DNA of 64,000 nucleotides from Microbacterium saperdae (GCF_006716345.1 NZ_VFOX01000001.1:2790001-2854000), one strand, 5' to 3'; shown: positions 1 through 8,371, numbered from the stretch's first letter. Numbers and translations are program-made. The notes: generated by a model from the sequence alone, not told the origin.

Positions 1-1
1 C

Positions 2-361
2 CGGGTGCTCGTCGTCCGCAAGCACGGCACGGTCCGGTTCATGCAGCCGGGCGGCAAGCCGGAGCCGGGTGAGTCGGCCGCGGAGACCCTGATCCGGGAA
101 CTGCACGAAGAGCTGGGAGTCCTGCTCGTCGAGAGCGATCTGCGCCCGTTGGGCCGGTTCATCTCTGCGGCCGCCAACGAGCCGGGTCACCGCGTGGTCG
201 CCGACGCCTTCTCCGCCTCGATCGACCCTGCGTCTGTCTCCGTGCAGGCCGAACTCGCGGAGCTCCGCTGGATCACGCCCGATGACGTGGCCACGCTCCC
301 CCTCGCGCCTCTCAGCGTGGAGCACCTGCTGCCACTCGCGTGGCCGGCGCTCGCACGCTGA
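2..361 (+). CDS. Nudix hydrolase, 5' end cut by window
   Basis: Nudix-fold pyrophosphohydrolase; enzymes of this family hydrolyse nucleoside diphosphates linked to another moiety and sanitise or regulate nucleotide pools. The full Nudix box is visible in the first third (GKPEPGE, seven residues, then RELHEELG), so the Mg-binding glutamates are intact. The reading frame stays open to the window edge, and the GTG at position 5 follows an in-frame Arg codon, so the true start is probably upstream. The substrate cannot be told from sequence. It ends 6 bases before the convergent nagB. Confidence 0.85.
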   Translation, partial: RVLVVRKHGTVRFMQPGGKPEPGESAAETLIRELHEELGVLLVESDLRPLGRFISAAANEPGHRVVADAFSASIDPASVSVQAELAELRWITPDDVATLPLAPLSVEHLLPLAWPALAR

Positions 362-367
362 GCGGGC

Positions 368-1147
368 TCAGATGCCCTGCCAGGCCGGCTTGTTGGCGAA
401 GGTGTAGCGGTAGTAGTCGGCGAGCTTCAGACGCGATGCCGCCGCCTCGTCCACGACGATGGTCGCGTGCGGGTGCAGCTGGATCGCCGAGCCGGGCAGG
501 AACGCCGTGAGCGGCCCCTCGACGGCGTCCGCGACCGCCTGAGCCTTGCCCTCGCCGAAGGCGAGGAGCACGAGGTGGCGCGCCTTCAGGATGGTGCCCA
601 GTCCCTGCGTGATGCAGTGGCGCGGCACGTCGTCGATCGAGTCGAAGAAGCGGGCGTTGTCCTCGCGGGTCTGCTCCGTGAGCGTCTTCACGCGCGTGCG
701 CGATGCGAACGAGGAACCGGGCTCGTTGAACCCGATGTGCCCGTCGGTGCCGATGCCGAGGATCTGCAGGTCCACTCCGCCAGCGGCCTCGATCGCGGCC
801 TCGTAGTCGTCGCCCGCGTGCTGGATGGTCGCATGGGCGCCGTTCGGCACGTGGATGCGCTGCGGGTCGAGCCCCAGCGGCTCGATCACCTCGCGCGTGA
901 TCACGGATCGGTAGCTCTCCGGGTGCGCGGGGTCGAGCCCCACGTACTCGTCCAGCGCGAACCCGCGCACCTGCGACAGGTCGCGTCCGGCGAGCTGCGT
1001 CCGCAGCGCCTGGTAGACGGGCAGCGGCGTCGACCCGGTGGCGAGTCCCAGCACGGCATCGGCGCGCTGCGCGATGAGCTCGACGATCTCGGTCGCGACC
1101 AGCGTTCCCGCGGCCTCCGCGTTCTCGACGATGACGACCTCAGCCAT
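368..1147 (-). CDS. nagB: Glucosamine-6-phosphate deaminase
   Basis: Converts glucosamine 6-phosphate to fructose 6-phosphate and ammonia in the cytoplasm, the last step that brings GlcN/GlcNAc into glycolysis. At 259 residues it has the usual family length. The substrate-phosphate loop (LGLATGSTP, near residue 35) and the catalytic segment GIGTDGHIGFNEPGSSF (near residue 130) are present. It is the third gene of a minus-strand operon (ROK repressor, ROK kinase, nagB); its ATG lies inside the last 8 bases of the kinase gene, which points to translational coupling. No nagA deacetylase is visible next to it. Confidence 0.95.
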   Translation of the reverse strand: MAEVVIVENAEAAGTLVATEIVELIAQRADAVLGLATGSTPLPVYQALRTQLAGRDLSQVRGFALDEYVGLDPAHPESYRSVITREVIEPLGLDPQRIHVPNGAHATIQHAGDDYEAAIEAAGGVDLQILGIGTDGHIGFNEPGSSFASRTRVKTLTEQTREDNARFFDSIDDVPRHCITQGLGTILKARHLVLLAFGEGKAQAVADAVEGPLTAFLPGSAIQLHPHATIVVDEAAASRLKLADYYRYTFANKPAWQGI

Positions 1148-2105
1148 GGGAAACGCTCTCCTTCTCCGTTATGGCGGCACCGACGAGTGCGGCGCCGAAG
1201 GCTGCCGCGGGAGACCCCGCCGGCAGCAGCTCGATTCTTTCATCGAGGTGCAGTGAACGCATGAACGGGGATGCTTCGGCTCCGGCCAGCAGTGCGTGGC
1301 GGATGCCCTGCTCCAGCCGCTCGCCGAGCGAAGTGAGGCCCCCACCGATGATGACGGTCTCGACATCGGCCGAGAGCACCAGCACGCGCACCGCGGCAGC
1401 CGCGCCGCGATAGAGATCGTCGCGCAGCGCGACGGCCTCGCTGTCGCCCGTGTCTGCGGCGTCGAGGATGTCGCGCACGGGCAGGGATCCGGGACGGCCC
1501 CAGGCCTTGGCGAGCGCTCCTCCCCCGCAGAAGGTCTCGATGCAGCCGCGCTGACCGCAGCCGCAGAGACGTCCGTTCGGGTCGACCGAGATGTGTCCGA
1601 CCTCGCCGGCCGTTCCGCGTGCCCCGCGCCAGATGCGGCCGTCCATCACGATGCCGGCGGCGACGCCGGTTCCGAGATTCAGGTACGCCATGGAGCCGCT
1701 GACGCCGCGAAGGGCCGCGGCTCCGAGGGCGGCAGCCTTCACGTCGTTCTCGACACGGAAAGGTACGCCGAGCGCCCTCTCCGCCCGCACAGCGAGGTCG
1801 AGCGAATCGACTCCGAGGTTCACGGCGTGCAGCACCCGGCCGGAGTCCGCGTCGACCAACCCGGGGATGCCGACGCCGACGGAGCGGATGTCCGAGGCGG
1901 AGAGCCCGACCTGTTCGGCCAGAGTGCCGACCGCGAGCGCGATGTTCTCGAGCACCGCATCCTCGCCCCACCCGGTGGGTCGTCGGAGTCGTCCGAGGAT
2001 CTCACCGGCGGGGTCGACGGCGACCGCGTCGATCTTGGTGCCGCCGACGTCCAGGCCCACACGAATCTGCCGACCGGCGCGGTCGGCGAGGTCGACACCC
2101 TTCAT
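1140..2105 (-). CDS. ROK-family sugar kinase
   Basis: Cytoplasmic ATP-dependent hexose kinase of the ROK family, 321 residues. The ATP-binding motif GLDVGGTK lies near the N terminus and the zinc-binding signature CGCGQRGCIE in the middle. Coupling to nagB suggests N-acetylglucosamine or glucosamine as substrate, but glucokinase or N-acetylmannosamine kinase activity cannot be excluded. The ATG at 2105 was chosen because GGGAG lies 8 bases upstream and the alignable ROK fold starts about 14 residues later; longer in-frame extensions run into the repressor gene and look non-coding. Confidence 0.85.
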   Translation of the reverse strand: MKGVDLADRAGRQIRVGLDVGGTKIDAVAVDPAGEILGRLRRPTGWGEDAVLENIALAVGTLAEQVGLSASDIRSVGVGIPGLVDADSGRVLHAVNLGVDSLDLAVRAERALGVPFRVENDVKAAALGAAALRGVSGSMAYLNLGTGVAAGIVMDGRIWRGARGTAGEVGHISVDPNGRLCGCGQRGCIETFCGGGALAKAWGRPGSLPVRDILDAADTGDSEAVALRDDLYRGAAAAVRVLVLSADVETVIIGGGLTSLGERLEQGIRHALLAGAEASPFMRSLHLDERIELLPAGSPAAAFGAALVGAAITEKESVSHG

Positions 2106-2139
2106 CGGATGTCGCTCCCGTGGGCCATCGACGCGGAGA

Positions 2140-3327
2140 TCATGAGACACCCAGCTGCCCGGAGAGGACCATGACGGCCGCGCCCCGCAGCACGATGTCG
2201 TCCTGGTGGGTGAGACGGATGAGGGCGTCCTCGAAGACGCCCTCCAGGGTCCGGGCGTGCAGGGTCTCGATCGCGGCATCGATCAGGATGCCGTCGAGCA
2301 GGTCGGCAGGACCGGACAGCACGACCTCGGAGAGATCGAGCGCCGCCACGATGGGAGCGATCGCGATCGCCATGCGCGTTCCGGCGTCGCGCAGGATCTC
2401 GTCACGCGCAGCGGGGTCGGCGGCGAGAGCCTCCCGCAGGCGGGTGACGCTGAGCCAGGCCTCCAGACATCCGTCCTTGCCGCACGCGCAGCGCGGACCG
2501 CCGTCCGTGCCGACGACGACGTGTCCGATCTCTCCCGCGGCGAAGCGACTGCCGAGCAGCGGCTGGCTGCCGGTGATGAGTCCGGCACCGACCCCTCGCC
2601 CGATCTTGATCAGCATGAAGTCGGCCTTGGCATCGCCGAAGGTGTACTCCGCGAGCACGGCGGCGTTGGCGTCGTTGCGGGCGAGCACGGGAAGGTCGAG
2701 GTCGGCTCCGAGCTTCGCCTCGAGCCGGAAGTTCGTCCAGCCGAGGTTCGGGGAGCTCAGCACGACGCCATCCGGGCGGACGACACCGGGCGTGCCGATG
2801 CCGACGCCGAGCAGCGGCTGCGTGGAGGCGGCTACCAGCAGGCGTGCCAGCTCGAGGAGTGCGCTGTACGCGGCGTCGCCGTCGGCGGACTCCGGCCGCA
2901 CGACCTCGCGCCGCTCCAGCACATCGCCGTCGAGACTGAGCACGGCACCGACGAACGCGTTGGGACCGGACAGGTCCAGCCCGATGATCTGGTGACCCAC
3001 ACGGTCGATGTCGATCAGGATCGGAGGCTTGCCGGGGCCCACGGTCTCGCGGACGCCCATCTCGATCACGATGCCGTCTGCGATGAACTCCGCGACGAGG
3101 TCCGAGATGGTGACTCTCGTCAGTCCGGTCTCGCGCGAGAGGTCAGCGCGACTCATCGCGCCCGCGTGGTAGAGCGTCTGCAGGACCAGGGCGCGGTTGT
3201 GTCCGCGCGCGTGCTCGGGGAGCACCTTCGAACGGGAGCGCAGGTGCCGCCCAGGGCCGAAGGCATGCGTGTTCCCACCGGCGTACTCTGACGACGGTGG
3301 CAAACGCGGTTCATCCGAAACGGACAT
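2140..3327 (-). CDS. ROK-family transcriptional repressor (NagC/XylR type)
   Basis: DNA-binding regulator of 395 residues. A winged helix-turn-helix lies around residues 42-95 (MSRADLSRETGLTRVTISDL region). A ROK sugar-sensing domain follows, with the zinc motif CACGKDGCLEAW. It is first in the operon with a ROK kinase and nagB, so an amino sugar or its phosphate is the likely inducer. The ATG at 3327 has no convincing Shine-Dalgarno sequence but sits 7 bases after a -10-like hexamer, which suggests a leaderless transcript. A near-perfect inverted repeat overlaps this promoter, implying autoregulation. A GTG about 38 codons downstream would still leave the HTH intact. Confidence 0.88.
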   Translation of the reverse strand: MSVSDEPRLPPSSEYAGGNTHAFGPGRHLRSRSKVLPEHARGHNRALVLQTLYHAGAMSRADLSRETGLTRVTISDLVAEFIADGIVIEMGVRETVGPGKPPILIDIDRVGHQIIGLDLSGPNAFVGAVLSLDGDVLERREVVRPESADGDAAYSALLELARLLVAASTQPLLGVGIGTPGVVRPDGVVLSSPNLGWTNFRLEAKLGADLDLPVLARNDANAAVLAEYTFGDAKADFMLIKIGRGVGAGLITGSQPLLGSRFAAGEIGHVVVGTDGGPRCACGKDGCLEAWLSVTRLREALAADPAARDEILRDAGTRMAIAIAPIVAALDLSEVVLSGPADLLDGILIDAAIETLHARTLEGVFEDALIRLTHQDDIVLRGAAVMVLSGQLGVS

Positions 3328-3328
3328 G

Positions 3329-3353
3329 TTTGTTAGTAGACCTTACGAACAAA
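3329..3353. promoter_or_regulatory. ROK repressor operator (inverted repeat)
   Basis: TTTGTTAGTA and TACGAACAAA form a 10-bp inverted repeat with one mismatch and a 5-base spacer. It covers the -10 region of the repressor-kinase-nagB promoter and stops one base before the start codon. Its size, A/T-rich ends and position suit a ROK/NagC operator. Binding is inferred. Confidence 0.7.
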
Positions 3354-3363
3354 AATTACGCAA
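3335..3363 (-). promoter_or_regulatory. Promoter of the ROK repressor-kinase-nagB operon
   Basis: Reading the minus strand, a TTGCGT -35 box (3358-3363) is followed after 17 bases by TCTACT (3335-3340), which ends 7 bases before the ATG at 3327. That spacing implies transcription starting at or next to the start codon. TTGCGY -35 boxes recur elsewhere in this window (13081, 26159, 35899). Confidence 0.5.
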
Positions 3364-3392
3364 CCCTTGCCCCGCGGCGCGCGGCGAGGGTT
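3362..3392. terminator. Possible terminator hairpin
   Basis: AACCCTTGCC and GGCGAGGGTT pair over 10 bases with one wobble/mismatch around an 11-base GC-rich loop. It lies 10 bases beyond the stop of the minus-strand fusion gene. There is no T tract, and it overlaps the -35 box of the next operon. Confidence 0.35.
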
Positions 3393-3401
3393 ACCGAAAC
3401 G

Positions 3402-6400
3402 TTACATTGATGCGGGCGCCTCATCGGCGGCCGCGTTCGCCCTCTCCACGAGGCGCTCCACCAGACCGGCGACGATATCCTCACGCGCCTGGATCGTCAG
3501 CGGCTTGCCGGGTACTCCAGGACGGCGTTGATCAGGCGTCGGGCCGTCGAGTGGACGATACCGCACCCCCGCCGCTCTGAGGCGGAGCAGATGGGTCGGA
3601 AGTCGCCGGGCGAAGTCGGAGTACTCCCCCGGTTCACCGCCATCCCACAGCCGTTCCGCGACCGCAGCCAGCCGCGGGAACATCGCGAAGTCCACACGAT
3701 CCCGCGTCGGCAGATGCTCGCTCCAGACGTTCGCCTGGCCGCCCGCAGCCCCGTCCTCGACCCGCAGGGTGTAGACCCGCTCGATGGGCAACGGCGGACC
3801 GACGCGGATCGGCTCCTCCGTGGAATCGGATTGCGGGTAGTCGAGGTACACCTCGAGATCGGGGCAGGCGATCACCGGGATCCCCCGTCGCAGGGCCTCG
3901 CGCATCGCGACGGGTCCGCGCCAGGCGAGGATGCTCACGCCTTCGGGGACGTCGCCCTCGAGCACCTCGTCCCAGGCGAGCGCCGTGCGTCCGCGGCTGC
4001 GGACGTGCGCGACGAAATGCGCGGTGAACCACGGCTGCACGTCGTGCGGCGTCTCCAGGCCGAGCGCCTGCATCCGCTCGCGCGCGGCGGCGCTGGCGGC
4101 CCATTCGGTGACCGGCACCTCGTCGCCGCCGATCCCGATCCACTCGGAGTCGAAGACGTCGCACAGTGCGTCGATCGCGGCCCGTCCGAAGGCCAGCGAG
4201 GCCTCGGTGGGAGCGAGCGTGCGGGCGTTCACGCCGAAGCGCTCCCAGGGACCGGCCGCCGGCTCTCCGACATCGAGGTTGCCGAGCGCGGGATAGGCGG
4301 CGAGCGCGGCTTGGATGTGACCGGGGAGCTCCACCTCGGGCACGAGCGTGACGAATCTGTCCGCGGCGTAGGCCACGAGTGCGCGCAGCTCCTCGGCGGT
4401 GTAGTGCCCCTCATGGACTCCGGGCTCGACGGTCGAGAGCGGGCCATGTCCGCGTTGCGTCGCCGAGCGGTGCGCGCCCACCTCGGTCAGACGCGGATAC
4501 CCGGGCACCTCGAAGCGCCACCCCTGGTCGTCGGAGAGATGCAGATGCAGGATGTTCAGTTGATGGTCGGCGAGCAGATCGATGAGCCGTCGCACGTCCT
4601 CCACCGGGCGGAAGTGCCGCGCGACGTCGAGCATCACGCCGCGCCAGCCGTAAGCCGGGGCTCCCTGCCACTCTCCCGCCGGGAGCACGACGGTGTCGGC
4701 ATCGGCGCCACGCAGCTGCCGCAGAGCGGTCGCCCCACGGAAGACGCCGGCGGCCGTCGCTCCCCTCACCTCGATGCGGTCGGCGGTGACGGAGATCCGG
4801 AACGCCTCCGCTCCGATGCGGCCGGCGGCGGAAGGTCCCACCCCGACCTCTGCGTCCCGCATCAGGTGGATCGCGGGGGCGGCTCCCGCCGAGCCTTCCG
4901 CCCCGAGCCGGGCGACCGAGGCCGTGAGCTCGCTCGACGCGACGATACGGGTCGCCGCGCTCCAGGTGAACCCGGGCGCGGTGGGGTCGATCCGGGCTTC
5001 CAGCAGCGGCACGGTCGCGCGGTGGGCCGGTGGCGGCATGCGCAGCGCGCGACCGGGCGTCGCTCCGGTGACCTCGCGGCCCTCGAGCACCGCCACCCCC
5101 GCGATCAGCACCTCGACGATTCCGGTCGGAGGAGCGAGGGGATGATCGAAGGTGGCACCGGCGGCGATCGTCTGCGCGTCGAACAGCACCAGATCCGCCG
5201 CCGCGCCCGCGCGGATCACGCCCCGTGGCATGTCACCGCGATCCAGGCCGAGGCGAATCGCCGGGGTACCGGAGAGATGCCGCACGGCCTCCTCGAGGGT
5301 GAGGATGCCCAGCTCGCGCACGTAGTGCCCGAGGTAGCGCGGGAACGTGCCCCGCCCGCGGGGGTGCGGCCGGGAGCCGATCAGGATGCCGTCGCTCCCG
5401 CCGGTGTGCCGCGGGTGCCGCATGATCGTTTGCACGTTCGCCTCGTCGCCGATGTGCATCAGGATGCCGGTCGCACCCGCGTCCGCGACCACGGTGTCGA
5501 GCACCACATCGACGGCGCGACGTCCTGAGGTCGCGGCGATCTCCGCCACGGTCCGGCCGACGAGGTCGGCGAGGGCGGGGTTCACGGCCCCGGAGATCTG
5601 GATCTGCGTCCAGTCGGCTCGTTCGCCGTGGAATCCGTCGCAGCCGATCTCCTCGAGCTCGACGCGCACGCGCTCCCGTTCGGCGGCATCCAGTCCGGCG
5701 ACGGTCCGGACCAGATCACCGCCCTCCGCGAGCCTGCTGGGCAGGAGCGCGGCGAGCGTCGTGGCACCAGGGAGATAGGGGTACGTGTCGAGGGTGACAT
5801 CGACTCCGTCGGCGATGGCCTGGTCGATCAGTGCGAGCAGCTCGTCCGCCCGACCGCGGTTCGGGGTGAAGTTCATCGTCGCGTGCGTGAGGTGGATGGG
5901 GCAGCCGGTGCGTCGACCGATGTCGAGCACCTCCCGATACGCATCCAGGGCTCCGCCGCCGTAGCTGCGCGTGTGCGGGGCCCAGTAGCCGCCGCGCTCG
6001 GCGACGATGCGGCAGAGCGCCTCCAGCTCCGCGGTGTCGGCGTACATCCCCGGGGTGTAGGTGAGACCGCTCGACATCCCGAAGGCCCCGGCGTCGAGCG
6101 CCGCGCCCAGCAGGTCCGCCATCGCGTCGATCTCCGCCGCGGTGGCCGCCCGGTTCTCGTGGCCCACCACCATCATCCGCAGATTCCCCTGCGGCACCAG
6201 GACGGCGGCGTTGCCCACGGACACCGCATCGATGTCGCGCAGCAGATCGCCCATCCCCCGCCACGGCACCGATGCGGGCACACCGTTCCACCCGGCGATC
6301 TGCGCAGGGATGACAGCGGCGCAGGCATCGTCGAGCGGCGCGTAACCCAGGCCGTCCTGTCCGAGGACCTCGGTCGTGACGCCCTGAAGGATCTTGGCCT

Positions 6401-6683
6401 GGTGTGCGCTGCCGTGGAGGACGGCGAGATCGCTGTGCGCGTGCATGTCGATGAACCCGGGGGCCAGGACCAGCCCGTGCGCATCGACCTCGATCGCACC
6501 GTCCGGCAGCTCCAGCGCCGTCCGGTCGTCCGCGGCAGCATCGGCGGGAACGACCGCGACGATGCGCTGGCCCTCCACCGCGACATCGGCGACGTGGCGC
6601 GGGGCCCCGGTGCCGTCGACGACGGTCGCGGAACGGTACACCCTGACCTGGCCGGCGGCGGCCTTCTCGGCGCTCAGAAGCAC
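3402..6683 (-). CDS. Fusion: N-acyl-D-amino-acid deacylase + GH20 beta-N-acetylhexosaminidase
   Basis: A single 1,093-residue protein with two complete enzymes. Residues 1-548 form a D-aminoacylase-type amidohydrolase: metal motif HAHSD (H81, H83), HLTH (H264, H267), GSD (D431) and the PHPRGRGTFPRYLG signature. The usual metal-ligand Cys (GNCG in classical D-aminoacylases) is replaced by GQDG (D110). Residues about 550-1070 form a GH20 hexosaminidase with LHLHLSDDQGWR and the catalytic pair GGDE (D854-E855). No stop, start signal or Shine-Dalgarno sequence marks the junction at M549. There is no signal peptide, so it should act on imported fragments. The GTG at 6683 overlaps the upstream gene by 10 bases and has GGAG 10 bases upstream. 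The predicted reactions are removal of N-acyl groups from D-amino acids and of terminal GlcNAc from oligomers. Confidence 0.85.
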   Translation of the reverse strand: MLLSAEKAAAGQVRVYRSATVVDGTGAPRHVADVAVEGQRIVAVVPADAAADDRTALELPDGAIEVDAHGLVLAPGFIDMHAHSDLAVLHGSAHQAKILQGVTTEVLGQDGLGYAPLDDACAAVIPAQIAGWNGVPASVPWRGMGDLLRDIDAVSVGNAAVLVPQGNLRMMVVGHENRAATAAEIDAMADLLGAALDAGAFGMSSGLTYTPGMYADTAELEALCRIVAERGGYWAPHTRSYGGGALDAYREVLDIGRRTGCPIHLTHATMNFTPNRGRADELLALIDQAIADGVDVTLDTYPYLPGATTLAALLPSRLAEGGDLVRTVAGLDAAERERVRVELEEIGCDGFHGERADWTQIQISGAVNPALADLVGRTVAEIAATSGRRAVDVVLDTVVADAGATGILMHIGDEANVQTIMRHPRHTGGSDGILIGSRPHPRGRGTFPRYLGHYVRELGILTLEEAVRHLSGTPAIRLGLDRGDMPRGVIRAGAAADLVLFDAQTIAAGATFDHPLAPPTGIVEVLIAGVAVLEGREVTGATPGRALRMPPPAHRATVPLLEARIDPTAPGFTWSAATRIVASSELTASVARLGAEGSAGAAPAIHLMRDAEVGVGPSAAGRIGAEAFRISVTADRIEVRGATAAGVFRGATALRQLRGADADTVVLPAGEWQGAPAYGWRGVMLDVARHFRPVEDVRRLIDLLADHQLNILHLHLSDDQGWRFEVPGYPRLTEVGAHRSATQRGHGPLSTVEPGVHEGHYTAEELRALVAYAADRFVTLVPEVELPGHIQAALAAYPALGNLDVGEPAAGPWERFGVNARTLAPTEASLAFGRAAIDALCDVFDSEWIGIGGDEVPVTEWAASAAARERMQALGLETPHDVQPWFTAHFVAHVRSRGRTALAWDEVLEGDVPEGVSILAWRGPVAMREALRRGIPVIACPDLEVYLDYPQSDSTEEPIRVGPPLPIERVYTLRVEDGAAGGQANVWSEHLPTRDRVDFAMFPRLAAVAERLWDGGEPGEYSDFARRLPTHLLRLRAAGVRYRPLDGPTPDQRRPGVPGKPLTIQAREDIVAGLVERLVERANAAADEAPASM

Positions 6684-7891
6684 GTCGCCACCGCTCCGAT
6701 CACGCGAGGGTCGTCCGCGTCCGGATCGTCGATCACGGCGACGACCCGCCATTTGTCGAAAGCCGTGCAGGGATGCGAGAGCCCGAGCCGGACGACGTCA
6801 CCGACCCGGGTGGTCTCGCCGTCCGACAGGCGCAGGAAGGCGTGCTGATCGTTCAGCGCCGTGATCTCGCCCCCGATCGACTGCGGTACCGGCAGGTCGA
6901 GGTCGAACGGCACATCACGACGCCCGGCGTCCAGGAGAGCGAGCCCCTCCTCCGGCTGCGAGAGCACTCGAGACCAGGCATGCATCGCTGAGCGCAGGGG
7001 CGCGGTGCCGGTGAGCGGTCCGAAGGGCGACATGCGCGCGTAGAAGCCGTCGTCGTGGATCTGGAACGCACCGGAGCGCAGCACCACATCGGCGCCGTCC
7101 CGATGCGGGGCCAGCACGGCAGCCGCCCGATCGGGGAAGGAGCTGCCGCCGGCGCTGAGCACCGGACGGATGCCGGACGGATACTCGAGTCGTCCATGCA
7201 GCTCCACGAGGGTCTGCAGGTAGGCGTCGACCGCAGCCACCGAGTGCGCGCTGCGATCGGGACCGAACGGCCCTTCGTATCCCGCGACTCCGGCGAGACG
7301 GAGGCCGGGCGCCGCGGTGACGGCGGCGGCGATGCGCTCACCCTCCGAAACGGTTCGGGCACCGGTTCGGCCGTCTGCGCCACCGAGCTCGACCAGCACG
7401 TCGAGCGGGCGAGGGGCATCGGCCATGGCCGCGGCGAGGATCTCGATCGTGGCGACCGAGTCCGCCCAGCACAGGATCCGCAGCGCCGGATCCGCGGCGA
7501 GCAGCTCGCCGAATCTCCGCGCCGCCGCACGATCGGTCACGGCGTTGGCGATCAGCACGGTCGACACCCCCGCCTGGACGGCCACCTCGGCCTGCCACGG
7601 CGTCGCCACGGAGATTCCCCAGGCGCCGGCAGCCAGAAGCCGCTGCCACAGCGCCGGGGCCATGGTGGTCTTGCCGTGCGGAGCGAGCAGGATGCCCTGC
7701 GCCCGCGCCCAGTCGAACGCGGTCGATTCGTTGTGAGTGAGGGCGGCCTCATGCACCGTGAGCACCGGTGTGACCAGGTCGGACAGGTGCAGACCCGCTC
7801 CCGCGACCTCCGACAGGCGCACACCCGCGGCGTGCGCGGGGAATCCCTTCGCCCAGGCGCCGAGTACGGGATCCGGAATTTGTAGAGGCAT
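6674..7891 (-). CDS. D-serine dehydratase-like / D-threonine aldolase-like PLP enzyme
   Basis: Fold-type III PLP enzyme (alanine-racemase N-terminal domain plus a DSD1-type C-terminal domain), 405 residues. PHGKTT carries the Schiff-base lysine K74. The C-terminal SHPCTAFDKW supplies the His-x-Cys pair (H373, C375) that binds zinc in eukaryotic-type D-serine dehydratases. Expected chemistry is deamination of D-serine or retro-aldol cleavage of D-3-hydroxy amino acids. It precedes and overlaps the deacylase-hexosaminidase gene, so it could consume D-amino acids freed by it. The divergent RidA would remove reactive enamine products. The start is leaderless-type, with TAGCCT ending 6 bases before the ATG. 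Confidence 0.85.
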   Translation of the reverse strand: MPLQIPDPVLGAWAKGFPAHAAGVRLSEVAGAGLHLSDLVTPVLTVHEAALTHNESTAFDWARAQGILLAPHGKTTMAPALWQRLLAAGAWGISVATPWQAEVAVQAGVSTVLIANAVTDRAAARRFGELLAADPALRILCWADSVATIEILAAAMADAPRPLDVLVELGGADGRTGARTVSEGERIAAAVTAAPGLRLAGVAGYEGPFGPDRSAHSVAAVDAYLQTLVELHGRLEYPSGIRPVLSAGGSSFPDRAAAVLAPHRDGADVVLRSGAFQIHDDGFYARMSPFGPLTGTAPLRSAMHAWSRVLSQPEEGLALLDAGRRDVPFDLDLPVPQSIGGEITALNDQHAFLRLSDGETTRVGDVVRLGLSHPCTAFDKWRVVAVIDDPDADDPRVIGAVATCF

Positions 7892-7897
7892 TTAACA

Positions 7898-7903
7898 AGG
7901 CTA
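7898..7903 (-). promoter_or_regulatory. Leaderless -10 box of the D-serine-dehydratase-like gene
   Basis: On the minus strand TAGCCT is followed by exactly 6 bases and the ATG at 7891. No Shine-Dalgarno sequence is present, as expected of a leaderless mRNA. Confidence 0.6.
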
Positions 7904-7904
7904 C

Positions 7905-7910
7905 TAGGCT
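7905..7910 (+). promoter_or_regulatory. Leaderless -10 box of ridA
   Basis: TAGGCT is followed by exactly 6 bases and the ATG at 7917. A weak TTGTAG -35 candidate lies 19 bases upstream. The hexamer is one base from the divergent -10 box, so the two promoters are nearly superimposed within 25 bases. Confidence 0.6.
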
Positions 7911-7916
7911 GGCTTC

Positions 7917-8321
7917 ATGACTGCGAAGACCCGCGTTTCCTCCGACGCCGCCCCCGCTCCCGCCCACACGTTCTCGCAAGGCATCCGCAAGGGACCGATC
8001 GTGCAGGTCTCCGGCCAGGGGCCCGTCGATCCGGTGACCAACGAATACCTGTTCCCGGGCGATGTCGCCGCGCAGACCACGCGCACGCTCGAGAACGTGA
8101 AGGCGATCGTCGAGGCCTCCGGCGCGACGTTCGACGATGTCGTGATGCTGCGCGTGTACCTCACCAAGCGCGAGGACTTCCCGATCATGAACGAGGCGTA
8201 CGGCGCCTTCGTCACGCAGCACACCACGAGCGGCGTGCTGCCCTCGCGCACGACGGTCTTCACCGGTCTGCCGCGCGAGGAGATGCTGGTCGAGATCGAC
8301 GGTCTCGCCGTCGTCGACTGA
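7917..8321 (+). CDS. ridA: RidA-family enamine/imine deaminase
   Basis: Rid proteins hydrolyse 2-aminoacrylate and related enamines made by PLP-dependent dehydratases, protecting other PLP enzymes. This 134-residue protein keeps the conserved active-site arginine (R111 in PSRTTV) and the family blocks GPIVQVSGQGP and YGAFVTQH. It is transcribed divergently from the D-serine-dehydratase-like gene with only 25 bases between the start codons. That fits a producer and detoxifier of the same intermediate. The start is leaderless. Confidence 0.9.
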   Translation: MTAKTRVSSDAAPAPAHTFSQGIRKGPIVQVSGQGPVDPVTNEYLFPGDVAAQTTRTLENVKAIVEASGATFDDVVMLRVYLTKREDFPIMNEAYGAFVTQHTTSGVLPSRTTVFTGLPREEMLVEIDGLAVVD

Positions 8322-8347
8322 GCCGAGAACGCTACGACCACGAGGGG

Positions 8348-8371
8348 CGACGGTCGCTCCGGCGACCGTTG
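8348..8371 (+). terminator. Possible terminator after ridA
   Basis: ACGGTCGC and GCGACCGT form an 8-bp stem with a 4-base loop, extendable by a wobble and one more pair. It lies 27 bases after ridA and has no T tract. Confidence 0.35.

Noticed and set aside
5037..5039. Internal ATG at the deacylase/GH20 junction as start of a separate GH20 gene
   Set aside because: No Shine-Dalgarno sequence or promoter precedes it and there is no stop codon between the domains. Independent internal initiation cannot be excluded, but there is no evidence for it.
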